Shown: positions 1 through 11,833, counted from the first letter of the stretch. The stretch is DNA of 64,000 nt from Astropecten irregularis (GCA_963971285.1 OZ020248.1:20481873-20545872), one strand, 5' to 3'. The notes: generated by a model from the letters alone, not told the origin. Translations and numbers: made by a program.

Positions 1-1179
1 TTCTCTGTATAATGGAACTTGTGGTGTTGTGTGTGCTGTCTCTTCCTTTGCAAGCCAATAGAGTAGCCGAAGAGCTGTAATGAAGGCGGTTCTCTGTATG
101 ATGGAACTTGTGGTGTTGTGTGTGTGCTGTCTCTTCCTTTGCAAGCCAATAGAGTAGCCGAAGAGCTGTAATGAAGGCGGTTCTCTGTATGATGGAACTT
201 GTGGTGTTGTGTGTGTGCTGTCTCTTCCTTTGCAAGCCAATAGAGTAGCCGAAGAGCTGTAATGAAGGCGGTTCTCTGTATGATGGAACTTGTGGTGTTG
301 TGTGTGCTGTCTCTTCCTTTGCAAGCCAATAGAGTAGCCGCAGAGCTGTAATGAAGGCGGTTCTCTGTATGATGGAACTTGTGGTGTTGTGTGCTGTCTC
401 TTCCTTTGTAAGCCAATAGAGTAGCCGCAGAGCTGTAATGAAGGCAGTTCTCTGTATGATGGAACTTGTGGTGTTGTGTGTGCTGTCTCTTCCTTTGTAA
501 GCCAATAGAGTAGCCGCAGAGCTGTAATGAAGGCGGTTCTCTGTATGATGGAACTTGTGGTGTTGTGTGTGTGCTGTCTCTTCCTTTGTAAGCCAATAGA
601 GTAGCCGAAGAGCTGTAATGAAGGCAGTTCTCTGTATGATGGAACTTGTGGTGTTGTGTGTGTGCTGTCTCTTCCTATGTAAGCCAATAGAGTAGCCGAA
701 GAGCTGTAATGAAGGCGGTTCTCTGTATGATGGAACTTGTGGTGTTGTGTGTGTGCTGTCTCTTCCTTTGCAAGCCAATAGAGTAGCCGAAGAGCTGTAA
801 TGAAGGCGGTTCTCTGTATGATGGAACTTGTGGTGTTGTGTGTGTGCTGTCTCTTCCTTTGCAAGCCAATAGAGTAGCCGAAGAGCTGTAATGAAGGCGG
901 TTCTCTGTATGATGGAACTTGTGGTGTTGTGTGTGCTGTCTCTTCCTATGTAAGCCAATAGAGTAGCCGAAGAGCTGTAATGAAGGCGGTTCTCTGTATG
1001 ATGGAACTTGTGGTGTTGTGTGTGCTGTCTCTTCCTTTGCAAGCCAATAGAGTAGCCGCAGAGCTGTAATGAAGGCGGTTCTCTGTATGATGGAACTTGT
1101 GGTGTTGTGTGTGCTGTCTCTTCCTTTGCAAGCCAATAGAGTAGCCGAAGAGCTGTAATGAAGGCGGTTCTCTGTATGA
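1..1179. repeat. 87-91 bp minisatellite, about 13 copies
   Basis: Near-identical units begin at 1, 90, 181, 272, 361, 448, 537, 628, 719, 810, 901, 990, 1079 and a partial one at 1168. Spacing is 87, 89 or 91 bp; the difference comes from two, three or four GT steps in a short GT run inside each unit. Point variants (gccgaag/gccgcag, tttgcaag/tttgtaag, cctatgt) recur in several units, so copies have been exchanged or converted. The array runs off the left edge. Minus-strand open frames through it are products of the repetition and not genes. Confidence 0.97.
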
Positions 1180-1793
1180 CAATCTGTTGACTCAAGGCTT
1201 CCTTCACACTTTCTGACTTTTCTGCAAGCTTCTACCTCATTTCCATTTCCTCCTCAGCAGTCTGATGCATCAAGGATGCTTTGTGCTTATCCAAACTTTG
1301 TTTGAATATGGAGCAATAGGGAACTGTTGCGATCTGCTATAACTTCTTGCACCAAAACTAGATCAGTCACCGTGTTTGTTGCTTGGCCATGTGCCAGCGA
1401 ACGAGTTCTTGTACATGTTCATGTATGACCAGTCTTCTGCCACATCTGTAGGAATCAGGACCTCATCTGCTACCAGTACGTCTGTAGATGGCGCTGCTGC
1501 CACTTCTACCCGGCGATCAACATCTTTGTCGTCCACAGGTTCCGATGGTGGGTGTGCCACCTCCATATGCCGCAGAAGGGTGGGAACCTGCCCCGCGACA
1601 TAACTACAATGGTACGCAAATGTTCATACTAAGAGAACACAAATGTCATGATTATGTTTGTTGGCTGTCCTATGAGGCTCTGCAGGCTCAGGTTTTTACT
1701 CATCATGGGAGGTTTCTAGATCTACTGCATGTTCATCAACAACAAGTGCCTTGAAGAATGCTTTTTTGTAGGTAGGCATTGTGCTTGTTAGCT
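1180..1793. other. unrecognised spacer with a short minus-strand open frame
   Basis: A 67-codon minus frame (1363-1566), rich in Val, Asp and Ala, resembles a disordered tail, but I recognise no domain in it. The rest shows nothing I can support. It may be leader or intron sequence of the transposase piece just downstream on the minus strand. Confidence 0.3.
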
Positions 1794-2126
1794 TCAATAC
1801 CTCTTGAGAAACTTGACTTCTTTGAAAGCCTCATCACTGTAGGATGCTTTCACAAACATGCTAAGTGAACCTTGGCAGAATTGGACCACTTTGAGATTCC
1901 GCAAGTTCAAGTTGACTTTTCTGGCTTGGTTTTTGAAAACATGCATCTTTGTGTGGTCCATTGTCACACATTTCATGTTTTTTTTGGCTGATGCAATGAG
2001 CTTCACCATATCTTGGAAGTCATAAATTGACATTTGCCTGTTCATTTTAGTAGTAATGCATCCATGAACAGAGTCAGCGACCATGAAAGTATGTCCAGCT
2101 TCAAAATATTTCATTGTAATAATCAT
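1794..2126 (-). pseudogene. DUF7869-like transposase-type fragment (C-terminal part)
   Basis: The 110-codon open frame opens with KYFEAGHTFMVADSVHG, a Gly-His-Thr motif followed by an acidic ADS and a His. Invertebrate transposon-borne proteins of the DUF7869 type or a close relative carry this arrangement. The later pattern (YDFQDMVKLI, then a basic stretch ending KEVKFLKRY) also fits the end of such a domain. No start context or upstream half is visible within 1 kb, so this is a remnant. A second, more complete member lies at 51.5-52.65 kb on the same strand. The exact family name is uncertain. Confidence 0.45.
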
Positions 2127-2129
2127 TCA

Positions 2130-2940
2130 ATTTATACACAAACAATGCATTGTTTAAAAAGTGTACCAACTAATACCGTTGTATTTGTTGTTGCAGCCAA
2201 TGCACATGACAGAGATTAGTGGTGTACTCTCATAGAAGACAATGAAATGTAAGCCATACACTATTAAATGTTATATAAATGATGAGTTGCCATGTCTGCA
2301 CCTGACAAGCAAGTCTATCTGGTGTTCAAGAACAAAGTATGATGGCACGTCACTCATTGATTCTATGCATAAAATAACGATAATCCCCATCTTTGTCACT
2401 CAGAAAAATTAACCATAAAGGATCATGACTGTGTTGATAACCCTCAATTTCTGCTACGTCAATCAACATCAGTTACAAATCCTTCTGTGTTATTTTCTAA
2501 TTTTTACTTCCTCAAAAAGGTATGTATTCTAATACCTAGATCCATACTTGGTGATCAGGTCTGAGACAAGTATTCGCACCATCTCGTAAGTCATTCTCAG
2601 AAATGCAGCAGGGTTTGTTAGAGGAATCTGTGAAACCATACTCTATAACTCATACTCATAACTTGTTATTCTCTCATTAAAGGCATTGCATACGTTTGGT
2701 AATGACTCTGAAAATTTATGGCAATAAAAACTTACTTGGTGAGAAGTACAGCTGCTTTGGATAGTATAATGCATATTGAGAAACGTTCAATTCGAAGTAC
2801 CGCGGTTATGGAAAAATATGTCACTTTTTATCTCCAAAAATTATGAATCTGAGAAGCGTTATGGCCGTAACGCTTCTCAGCTATTGACTAACTGTTCTCT
2901 GGCGTGAAATAACCGCTCTAGTTTGTCGCCAAAATCTCAA
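2130..2940. other. non-coding stretch with a 13-bp-stem hairpin
   Basis: I see no gene here. At 2849-2861 and 2868-2880 a perfect 13-bp inverted repeat (CTGAGAAGCGTTA and its complement) encloses the 6-base loop TGGCCG. A weaker outer pair (CGGTTAT near 2802, ATAACCG near 2908) suggests a small foldback or MITE-like unit of about 120 bp. There is no clear target-site duplication. Confidence 0.5.
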
Positions 2941-3034
2941 AAATGCTACCACCTTTTGAATTGAAACTTTCACAGGTTAGTTTTATGGTATATATATTCA
3001 ATTATATTGGTTTGAAACAAACAGTAGGCTCAAA

Positions 3035-3544
3035 TTACCAAACGTATGCAATCCCTTTAAACACTGCCAGTGAAAACCTCCCTGTCTTAATAAGTTCTTT
3101 TATTTCAAGTTTGAATTCCCTTTTACATACACCTTCAAGTAAATCATGCATTACATCAGGGACATAATTAGTGGTTACATGGAAGACTTGAAGCTCATTC
3201 AGGATGGATTCTTTCTTAATCCTAGTATTGGCCAAATTATTCAACATCTTCACCATAGTTTTGCTTTCAAGTTCTGGATCTGCTACACTTTCAGACCAAA
3301 CCACTGCCGTTCTGTGCGCTTTGCAATGTCTGCATGGGTAATCGGCAAAAAAAAAGATTCAGCCCATGAACACCAAGATTATCCCCCACAACTTGAGCAA
3401 GTGCGACATAAATTTTACCGGTGTACATGTCAGTGTACTGTTCACATCGATGCCATCAATCTCAAGAACCTTTATAGTCATCAATAACTCAGCATGATAT
3501 TGTTGCACTTGTACTTTTGTGATACATGTACCAACTACCAACAT
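3035..3544 (-). pseudogene. TNP2/EnSpm-like transposase fragment (PDVMHDLLEGV motif)
   Basis: Two overlapping minus frames read, in order, a Cys-His signature (YPCRHCKAHRTAV) and, about 60 residues later, TNYVPDVMHDLLEGVC followed by a Lys/Glu-rich helix. The cysteine cluster followed by PDxMHDxLEGV is typical of TNP2-like (CACTA/EnSpm-type) transposases in animals. The reading frame changes near 3345, so the piece is broken. Another TNP2-like fragment at 44.2 kb shows the more N-terminal region of the same kind of protein. Confidence 0.55.
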
Positions 3545-3669
3545 ATTATGTATACTTTGCTTTCAGTTGAAGTTCTGTCACGTCCATTTATTGTTACTAC
3601 TTGAGGTATTTCTTGCTGTGGAAATAAAATAGCCTTACATTTGCATTAATTATGCATTATGTCTTGAAA

Positions 3670-4041
3670 TTACAAAAGGATTGGTGGTATGCAAGTGTCT
3701 TTTACCTTCATCAGTTCCTTTGCTTGATTATTCATGATTTTTGGTAGAGGCCTTTTTACTTCTTGACGTGTCCCAGTACTTTCTTTTGGCAAGTCGGCTT
3801 TGTTTCTTTCTTGTATGATCATATGGAAGAGTGAAAGTAGTAAATATTGATAAACCATGAAGATATGTTGGCCATTATCATGAATGTGCAATGATTTAAG
3901 AAAATGTGTCCAAGTTGCCTGACTATTTGCCCTTAATTTAAAGAAAGCCCACCATACTAAATCATTCCCTTCTAGCTTTAAGCTGTTACCGTCTCCAGAA
4001 ATGACAACTAGCCAAAGTGATGATACAGTTGCAATGCACAA
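3670..4041 (-). pseudogene. decayed paralog of the 4.5-5.1 kb fragment
   Basis: This minus open frame of 123 codons contains ERNKADLPKEST, which lines up with ARNAKDLPKEET in the next fragment upstream. The flanking pattern is also shared: a WxxF/HFLK-type helix, then YLLLSLFHMII versus YLLQSVFSKLI. The two are therefore diverged copies or duplicated exons of one uncharacterised transposon-associated protein. The tail after position 3780 no longer aligns. Confidence 0.4.
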
Positions 4042-4489
4042 GTCACTGAATTCAGCAGTATCATAAAAACTGACCAGTTAACCAAGTAGAGCCAACATAC
4101 AAATGGCTAGGGGGTAATTGCCTTGTACCACTGGATGAGTCTTCATCTGATGAAGGCAAGTCTCCATGTAACTCCTTGTATTCTTTGCAGCATCATCAGC
4201 TGTGTACTGGGCTGGAGGACTCGATCTGGCAAATTTCTTGTTCCAAGTTTTGTTTCAAATGTTCACATTCTTCATTTTGTTTGGAAAGTTGCACACACTG
4301 GAAGGAGTGCTGAATAATCCGTAACGAGTACATTGTGCATAAGTACATATATATTCATACGATTTACCCTCCACAATTGGCTTTGAAATCCACATTTTGG
4401 TCAACTTGGAATACACGTGGTGGAATTTCTTAACATACTCACATGTTCTATCATCATTTCTTTTTTTTCTCTTGTTTGCTCCTGTTGAT

Positions 4490-5071
4490 TCAAATTATTA
4501 TTGTGGTCTGGCAGCTGCCTACTGCAACCTGGCAAGCATCTGTGGGTAAGACTCTTGCCCGCCTAGCCGTCTGAATTTCTATTTGACGCTCTTTAAACTT
4601 CTTCCTGACATGTTTTACGGACTTCCTTGCTGCTGATAAAATTTTCTGCAGGTCGTCAATTTGGGCATCAATCCATTCATTTGTGTAATCAAGGAATGAT
4701 CTACATGTATTCACACAAGATACCTGCCAAGATGATAAAAAGTGGCAATACATTTTAGCAGTTGGATTAATTTGGTTTTGAAATTTCTTCATAAGGGCAA
4801 ATGGGATGTACCCTGCAACGTACCGTAAAACAACCTCCTCATATTTATCCAATGGTTGTTGGTTGGGAGTCTCTTCCTTGGGTAGATCTTTTGCATTTCT
4901 GGCTTTAATAAGTTTGCTGAAAACAGACTGAAGTAAGTAATTAAATGTAAGATGGGACTGGGTTGACATGTTAGGCTGTAATGTATTTATCATTATTTTC
5001 CATGGGCCAACTAGCTTACGTTTTGTGTTCACAAGCCCGACCCACATTGCCTCATACCCTTCTGGCTTCAA
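4490..5071 (-). pseudogene. uncharacterised transposon-associated protein fragment (EEVVLRYVAGYIPF type)
   Basis: This is a 193-codon minus open frame. The central part (LPKEET, then EEVVLRYVAGYIPFALMKKF) is a pattern I know from repetitive invertebrate proteins without a named function. It is followed by a Cys-containing segment and a Lys/Arg-rich helix. No nuclease, helicase or zinc motif is evident. The open frame runs further than most in this window, so this copy may be younger. Its relative at 3.7-4.0 kb is on the same strand. Confidence 0.4.
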
Positions 5072-5074
5072 CTT

Positions 5075-5880
5075 GATTGCACAAGAAATTGCAGGTCACA
5101 ATTTGTTTCTTTTTAACTGAAAATTGAGTTGTGATGAAGGAATGTGTTGCTGCTGTGGAAAAGCACAAACTTAAAGAACTGCACATTTCACTATTCTGAA
5201 TCTATTTTGTGTATTTGACCAGAACAAATATGACTTAATGTAGTTTTTCTTGTTTCGTTGATTGGATAATGACAAAGTACAATGATAAAAAGTAAAATGA
5301 TAAAATAATGTAAACATACAAAGTACACAAATAATTTAAAAGCTTGGATGTAACAAAAGAGACTGTGAACATTATTTCCTTGGAAAAGAGAAGACATGAT
5401 ATAACACAAGGTTCCAATATGTTATTGTGGAGTTTGTACTTTAACCTTAATACTTTGCCTGCCATCTCTTCCTGTATGTCCAGTCTCTTGGAAGTAGTCG
5501 TCTATGTCGTGTGTCATGTCATAATGTAACACATGATAGAGCTGCTCCACATGCACACCCATGCCGTTGATATTCAATTCAATTCAATTCACCTTTATTT
5601 CCATACTTGTTGAAGCTACAAGGCAAAATAAGAAAGTAATAAATTCCAAGAAGTTAATTTTAAACAGAATATATTTTTATAGATTAATAATGAAATGAAA
5701 CTATCAGCCTTTGTGAAATCTTTCATACCTTTTTCTCATAATCTTTTCTTTTTCCTTCAGTGCAACTATGGATAATTGCAACATGATCGATTCAAACTTT
5801 TCTAAGGGCATCATCAAATGCAGCATGCAACTCTCTGCTCTGTCTGTGGGGATAACTCCTGAAAATTGAAAGGTGAAGGA
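5075..5880. other. AT-rich spacer with a short ATTCA repeat
   Basis: I see no gene. At about 5570-5592 four ATTCA-type pentamers run into CACCTTTATTTCC. A short repeat joined to CTTTATT is the usual look of a non-LTR retrotransposon or SINE 3' end, and a comparable TTATTACCTTTATTGCAC stretch occurs at 23.5 kb. No reverse transcriptase is seen beside either one. Confidence 0.3.
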
Positions 5881-5890
5881 CGATAACCAT

Positions 5891-6445
5891 CTAATTTTGT
5901 TTTGTGTAACTTACTATCAATCGTTGCAAACAGTGCAGCAAATCTTGAAGAGATGCATTTTTTCTCTTCAGATTCTGTCTTTCAGCTTCAAGATTCTCTG
6001 CCTTCTGTTGGAGTTGTCGCATTGTCATGCTGAAGTGAGGTATCTTGGATGTTGCTGTGACAATGCTGCTCTCCTTGCTCTTTGATCTTGAGAGCATCGC
6101 AGCCAAATAACTCCTGTAGATGAGGCAAACTTCACATCTGCTAAATTTTCCATCAACAAGCAACAAACAACTCTTGTGTCTGATGATTGAGGTGTGATAT
6201 AGGTCAGAATCTGACCAGCAGGACCCTTCCTCATCTCTATCAACTCCTCAAACCCATCATTCCCTGTGCATACAAAGCTGCTGGCAATGAACTGGCACAA
6301 CCGCACACAATCTCCAATTCCCAACTCCTAAGGAATTCCCAAATTGAATGGGTTTTCTGAAACAATATCTGCCACTGTAAGCTGCCATGTCAAATTTCAA
6401 GGTCCTTATCATAGCACACACCCGACTCAGCTTCTTAGCAGGCAA
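5891..6445 (-). pseudogene. P-element family transposase, N-terminal fragment
   Basis: Three overlapping minus frames match the upstream half of the better copy at 12.4-14.0 kb. The segment VCTGNDGFEELIEMRKGPAGQ aligns with CEGNKCCDFKLLVDKKEGPEGQ there, and MTMRQLQQKAENLEAERQNL aligns with LTLRQLQEKVLLLQKERRNL. The latter is the coiled coil that precedes the catalytic region in P/THAP9-like proteins. The catalytic part is absent, and two frame changes (near 6290 and 6120) break the frame. Confidence 0.55.
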
Positions 6446-6569
6446 GAAAACCTTTTGCCAGAAGTCAAGCGCCTAGCTTCAGTAGGAACGCCTGTGATGA
6501 CTCTTTCGGGTCTTGGGCCAGTTGCATTAGCTGCTTATATAGATCAGTGGCGTCTCTGATAATGGCACC

Positions 6570-7328
6570 TCAGGTTACGACCATCCCTTCAGGTAACTTC
6601 TCAAAGCAGATCCGGGGACAATGACCCGGATGATTCCCTGAAGGATGTTATTGTCCCGGTGGCCCTTTTCTTCATGCTGCTTCAATCTGGTGGGCCAAAC
6701 TCGTGAAGGTAAGCCTGTCACGCTGACCTGGCTCACCAATCTGGCCGGAGACCTTGAACTCCCGGCGAATCATGCGGAGTACCTCCGGTGGTAGGGTGGC
6801 TTTCTGGGATTCTGTAGATGAGGTCGTCACTGGAGCTGGTTCAGCCTCTGGGGGTTTCTCCGAGGAGTCAGGGTTTGCGGGCGGGGCTGAGCAAGAAACT
6901 GCAGAATTTTGCAACATCCACTCGTCTGTAATTCTGACTGTCGTTAGTATTTGGTGGATGTAAATAAATATCGCAAACTCTGGCACACATGAAAGAACTT
7001 GGCAGTCTATCCCTATTGTCCTTTTTCGAGAACTCTCCACCACTGTCTCGGTTACAACTGCTTCGTCCAGGGCGAGCTGTGGACCAGTCAATCCATCAAT
7101 GATGCCATTCAATTGCAAAAGTAACTCCATACCTCCGTCTTCACTGTCCTGGACGTCATCACTGTTCAGGTGATTCAGTACTTTGCGGACCAGTCTCTGA
7201 TGGCCATTTGCTTTCTCAGCTGCATCTCCTGGCTCCACCCCCAATTGGTCACAAACTTGGAGGAGCTGTGGGATGGTGAGGCCACGTAATCTGGCACTCA
7301 CCTTCTCGATGCCTTCTACTACATCCAT
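6570..7328 (-). pseudogene. LTR-retroelement gag-like ORF with one frameshift
   Basis: A long minus open frame probably begins at the ATG at 7326-7328 (MDVVEGIEKVSARLRG). It carries an N-terminal helical region, then a Pro/Ser/Glu-rich linker, then REFKVSGQIGEPGQRDRLTF followed by TSLAHQIE. That C-terminal pattern is typical of gag-like proteins of fish and invertebrate LTR elements. A one-base shift near 6680 ends the frame, but the next frame continues recognisably (GHRDNNILQGIIR, PGSALRSYL) to about 6570. No protease or polymerase follows. This is one of the least decayed ORFs in the window. Confidence 0.55.
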
Positions 7329-7463
7329 GCTTTCTGCCAATAGACAAGACGATGATCTTGGTGACGTCACTGAATAAACTAAAATCAGAGCTGCTGAGAG
7401 GCACAACCTATCAATAGCGCCCTCTTGTGTCTATGACACGGGTGTAACACATTTACCTTGATA

Positions 7464-7934
7464 TCAATTTGAGCAAGTAAGAACTAGTCCATCTTTTCTT
7501 ACAAAAACTGCATATATATGCACAAGTAAATGGGGTAGGCATGGGCTACCATAACACTGTGTGTAAGTAATATCAATACTAGCATTGTCTGAGTTGCAAT
7601 TGTTAATGGATAAGTAACCTCTCAATATAATAACATCTTTGATTACCTTCTTGGTAGAATCCAACTTCAGAATTCTTCCATATGTTGAAGTGATGACCCT
7701 CTGCATTTCTCGAACATGTGCTGCAGCATAACAAATTTGTGCAGTCTCAAACCATGCTGCCAGTGGTGGTGGTTGGTACACAGATGGGGGCTGGTACTCC
7801 GCATCAACACCTGTCAGGATGCTACCACGTTTGTGCAACTCGCAATCCTTTAAGTACTCTAGTGCCTTCTTGTCCCACTCCTCACTATGCTGTTTGGCTA
7901 TTGCCTGCCTCATGAAGTTGGAAGAATTGCCCAC
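7464..7934 (-). pseudogene. DUF6729-like transposon protein fragment
   Basis: The minus frame encodes AAWFETAQICYAAAHVREMQ and then ITSTYGRILKLDSTKK. An aromatic WF, a long helix and (S/Y)GxILKxDSTKK are the marks of the DUF6729-type protein found in repetitive invertebrate and fish genes. The recognisable part stops at DSTKK, exactly where GTAATC follows (exon end 7647), so the rest of the open frame is probably intron. The upstream part (KDCELHKRGSILTGVD) may belong to the same exon. No downstream exon is seen before the hAT piece at 8.6 kb. Confidence 0.45.
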
Positions 7935-8352
7935 TGAGCGTCACTTAATAAGTGAAACAAGGCTCTTGTCAAGTGCAAAGCATTGTGTCAAAACAGCTGG
8001 GAATTTCCCACAGTGTTTTGGATCAAGCTGATCAAGCATTCCCGCATTCCAAGGACACTGTGTCTGCTTGCTCCTGCTGCAACATAGGTACTCACCCATT
8101 GACCTGTTTGTCATCATTGAGATCTTCCCATTATGGTGTCATCCTCCAAATGATCACTTTGAGAAGCCTTGTCTTCCTCTTGTGAATGTCTTTGTCATAA
8201 TGGCAGCATTATTACAGATGATGTAAAGTAATACGTTCTTGATGATGTAGTCATCATAGCTTTGAAAGCATCATTGATCTCTGTTCTCCTGTATAAGAGC
8301 CTGCAAATCTCTGGCAACACAGAAGATAAGATTTGAGAGACATTTCAGCTTG

Positions 8353-8640
8353 TCAAATATCTGAATCTAAGACATGAGCTGTTACTCCCATAAAACCTCT
8401 CATTTGTCTGTCCGACCAAATGTCTACTGTTGCAGACACACTTGTTGTTCCTTGAAGTTTTTCCTGAATCTTCTCTTGTTTATCGTGGACCATGTTGGTT
8501 AGAGGAGACCCCAGGAGATGAGGGAGCAGTGGACGTGGGTCTAGCAAACAAACCACTAGAAAGATGCTCAGTATCGTACCTGCTTTTGGCAGCTTTTGTC
8601 CCATCAGCCAGACAAACAATTTCTGTATAATTCACCTTTT
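8353..8640 (-). pseudogene. hAT transposase fragment
   Basis: The end of this minus frame reads EKIQEKLQGTTSVSATVDIW followed by SDRQMRGFMGVTAH. In BED-type hAT transposases the first catalytic Asp lies in the VDxW(S/T)(D/N)RQMRxFxG(I/V)T motif, so the acidic residue is kept here. Upstream codons (LTNMVHDK) fit the family; the beginning of the frame is less convincing. The 3.1-kb inverted-repeat element at 8.75-11.83 kb lies just beyond this piece. Confidence 0.65.
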
Positions 8641-8748
8641 GTCATTTTGCAGTTTGTTGTTTCTGAGGCAGATGTGGTGCATCATGGAGTGGTGTGAGGG
8701 GCGTGGGTGTACACACACTGTTTATAGAATATTTACAGATTTCAATAT

Positions 8749-11700
8749 GGGTCATTCCATGAAGTTTGATAACAAAGTGTGACATAAAAGCTGAAATTTC
8801 AAACTCAGTGATATATCATTATTTTATCCAATTTGGATACACTATTGATTGTACTTCACTAAACTAATAGTACTTTTGCAAAAACTAAAGTAGCCCAGAA
8901 AATAATGACGATTGTTAATGACGCATCATGTAGCAGGTTGTGGATGTAACTCCGGAAACCACATTCAAATATAATAAAGATTTCTGAAAGAAACAACATG
9001 CAATCAGGATTCAATTCATTTATTTTGGATGTTGGTAGGATACTTATAATAAGTAATTAAAAATGTAAATAAATATTGCTCATTTCCAACTTAACTGAAT
9101 GAACATAATGGAATCTTTTGAATTCAAAATATTTACCAGTACTCTGGAGTCACTTCTAATTCATATTCAATACAAGAAAAAATGCAGAATCATGAGAAAT
9201 GTCTTGTGTAGCAACATTTTACTCTTTCTGTTTCAGTATGACAAGTTTGCAGCAGATTAATACATGTACTGATAAATCCCAATGTTATTTGAGTGGTCAC
9301 ATTTCAAATGGTTGTGGATGTAACTGGAAACCATTCCTGTTACATCCGTAACTTAATTTCAACCATGTTCAAAATTCTTTACATTGGGCATCATAACTAT
9401 TGCATACACCCATCTACATGTATTTCAGTAGGTAATTCACAACCTTTACATTCTTAAGTCACTGAGGGCTACAAGGCTGGGCTGCTCTTGAACCAGGCAT
9501 TTAACAACCAACATGATAGTCACTTGAGACATCTGCTTTAAAAGTTGATTCACTATAAACTTGACTGAAAAAGATTTTATCAGACTCAGTCAGATTTGTG
9601 ACATAAAAAAGAGCAAGATGAGATTTTCTGGTTGTTAAAGCAGATTTTTTGAAATTACACACATGTAAATGATGTATTTGTACAGAAATGTTTTATGTTA
9701 TTTCCAAAAGTTTTGAGTGAGAGTATTATTTTTTTAATTTCTTATTGCATGTAAAACAAGATTTTTGCAATCCATAATAAGTAAGATATCATCTTAAAAT
9801 GTTGGCAAATATTGCACTGTCTACTGTCAATTATTTAAAAAAGGCAGCAGAAAAAACATCAATACAGAATCAAGTAAATAGACCTGTGCATGTAAGCCTA
9901 CTGCTCTCAGATTGGATGGCAGTTTAGCATGAGCAGAGGCAGGTGCATTTCGTATGCAGTGCTAGTGCCATGTGGCACGTAGACTTAGTATAAGTAGGGT
10001 TCATTTGTTTGGGTGAATTTGTAAATTCCGCGCGATGTGGGGAGATCCGGACGCCGGAGGAACGAGTTTGCACAGAACATTCTCCATTTTGTACCAGATG
10101 CAACCTGGAACAGTTGGCCATTTCCACAGTTGCTTGCCAGCGGACATCATCTTTTTACAAAACAGAGAAATTTAACGACAAGTATTGAAGTAACGTAGGA
10201 CTTCTGAGCAGTACTACATGTAGGCTAACGTGAGTACTAACGTTACTGGTGTAGGCTTTAATAGGTAGGCAAGGTTTTTTCGACTGGCCTACGTACCGTA
10301 CACTGCCTGACTCCGATACTGTCACTTGTCCAACTGAATATTTGTCAAATTTTAACTACGACGAGTCTCCGCCTTTCACGGAACAGACGAACAGATGATT
10401 TTATTGACGATGTTTTCATTCATCATATTCGCGTTTTCAATCAAACGTTATTATCATGCCTTCTTTGTCAAGACTGGTTCCTTGCTAACTGTGCGCCTCG
10501 AAAATCACTGGGGGACGAGTGGAACTAGACGAGCCAGCTAGCGAGCTAGCAACCATGCAAACAAAAACTCGGAATATACCATTTCAGATAGGGGTGTCAA
10601 AATAGTTGTATTTATTATTTCTTTCACTACACTGTAATAATAACCAGATTGTCATCAAAAACACAAACACAAGTAACTACTTAATGCGCATTTTATATAT
10701 TCTGATTGCACATATGCTCAATACCAGCTATTTCACCAGTTTAGAGTGTGATTCCTTACAACAGATTTTGGCACCTCCTATCACTGAATAATGGTACAGC
10801 CATCCTTGTAGTGATACGGACGTAACATTAGAAACCGTTGGGGGTTTCCTCGAATAAACTCGAAAACGGTAAAAAATCGGAAATTAATCACCATTTCCAC
10901 GGGTAGAATATCGTTAAGTTTGAGAATGTATTTGTTTTATGATTTGCTACTTTTAACTGAACAAGAACTGCTCTTAAATGCCACTTTTACTTCGAAGACT
11001 TTTGTGGTGACGTAACGTGGTCGTGGACGTACTGTGTGGAAGCTTCTGGAAACCACGTGTCGTGCAAGCGTTAAAATAACACAGGTTCGATCTTTGACAA
11101 GTCTTATTTGTAAAGCGGTTTCTAAGTCCCCATTTTGGTGGCTTGGACGGGTTCAGTCTCGACGAAGAATGCGTGCACAAGATAGTATAGAGCGACACGT
11201 GTTGCGGACGCAAAAGAATGATCGCGGAAACCAATCCTGTCAGATTTGTAAGAACGAGTTATATCTTTGCTACCGAAATGCTTCAAGGAATGTCAATTTG
11301 AGGAAATGTAATTCTGATTTATAGTTTTCGAAATGGCTTCTTGTGATTTGAAATCATTTTCAAAATAAAGAAAAAACGACTCCCGTTTCGGACGTATCGT
11401 GTTTATAATGTACGGAAACCACCTGTTACGTCCGTAACCATTTACAAAATAGGGTGTCCTTCGAAATGAAAGGGGTAATAAACAAAATCGATAAAGGGAT
11501 CGTAGAGGGTTCACACTGAATGTCAAGAAAAATTAATGTGCTATTTTGTACAATGATTCTTAAGCCAGAAATATGATTCATCAAATGACGATTTACTATG
11601 TCACAAAAACAACCATTTTTATGGTACCGGAAACCAGTATTTCATGAATTATTCTGACAAAAATGTTTTTCCAAATACAAATAAATTATGTTTACATTAT

Positions 11701-11829
11701 ACCTCTGTGCCTAATCCCTTGATGATATAAATTAGACGGCCTAAATATTTTAGCTTCCTGTGGTTTACGCCAACGTTTTTTTAACATGTGCAAAATAACC
11801 AGGTGTTCTCCAACTTCATGGAATGACCC
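8749..11829. mobile_element. 3.1-kb non-coding element with 18-bp terminal inverted repeats
   Basis: The left end GGGTCATTCCATGAAGTT (8749-8766) is matched perfectly by its complement at 11812-11829. ATAT at 8745-8748 and again at 11830-11833 is a possible 4-bp target-site duplication. No protein is recognisable inside, so the element looks non-autonomous. At least five internal sites resemble GGAYGTAAC spaced before GGAAACCA (about 8940, 9313, 10818, 11027, 11390-11440), in the manner of repeated transposase-binding sites. Its outer 13 bases are shared with the element at 59.0-61.5 kb. Confidence 0.75.
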
Positions 11830-11833
11830 ATAT

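Noticed and set aside
675-1182. Minus-strand open frames of 153 and 78 codons in the minisatellite
   Set aside because: They exist only because a repeat without a stop in some frames is read several times; frame changes with each GT step, and no start context or domain is present.
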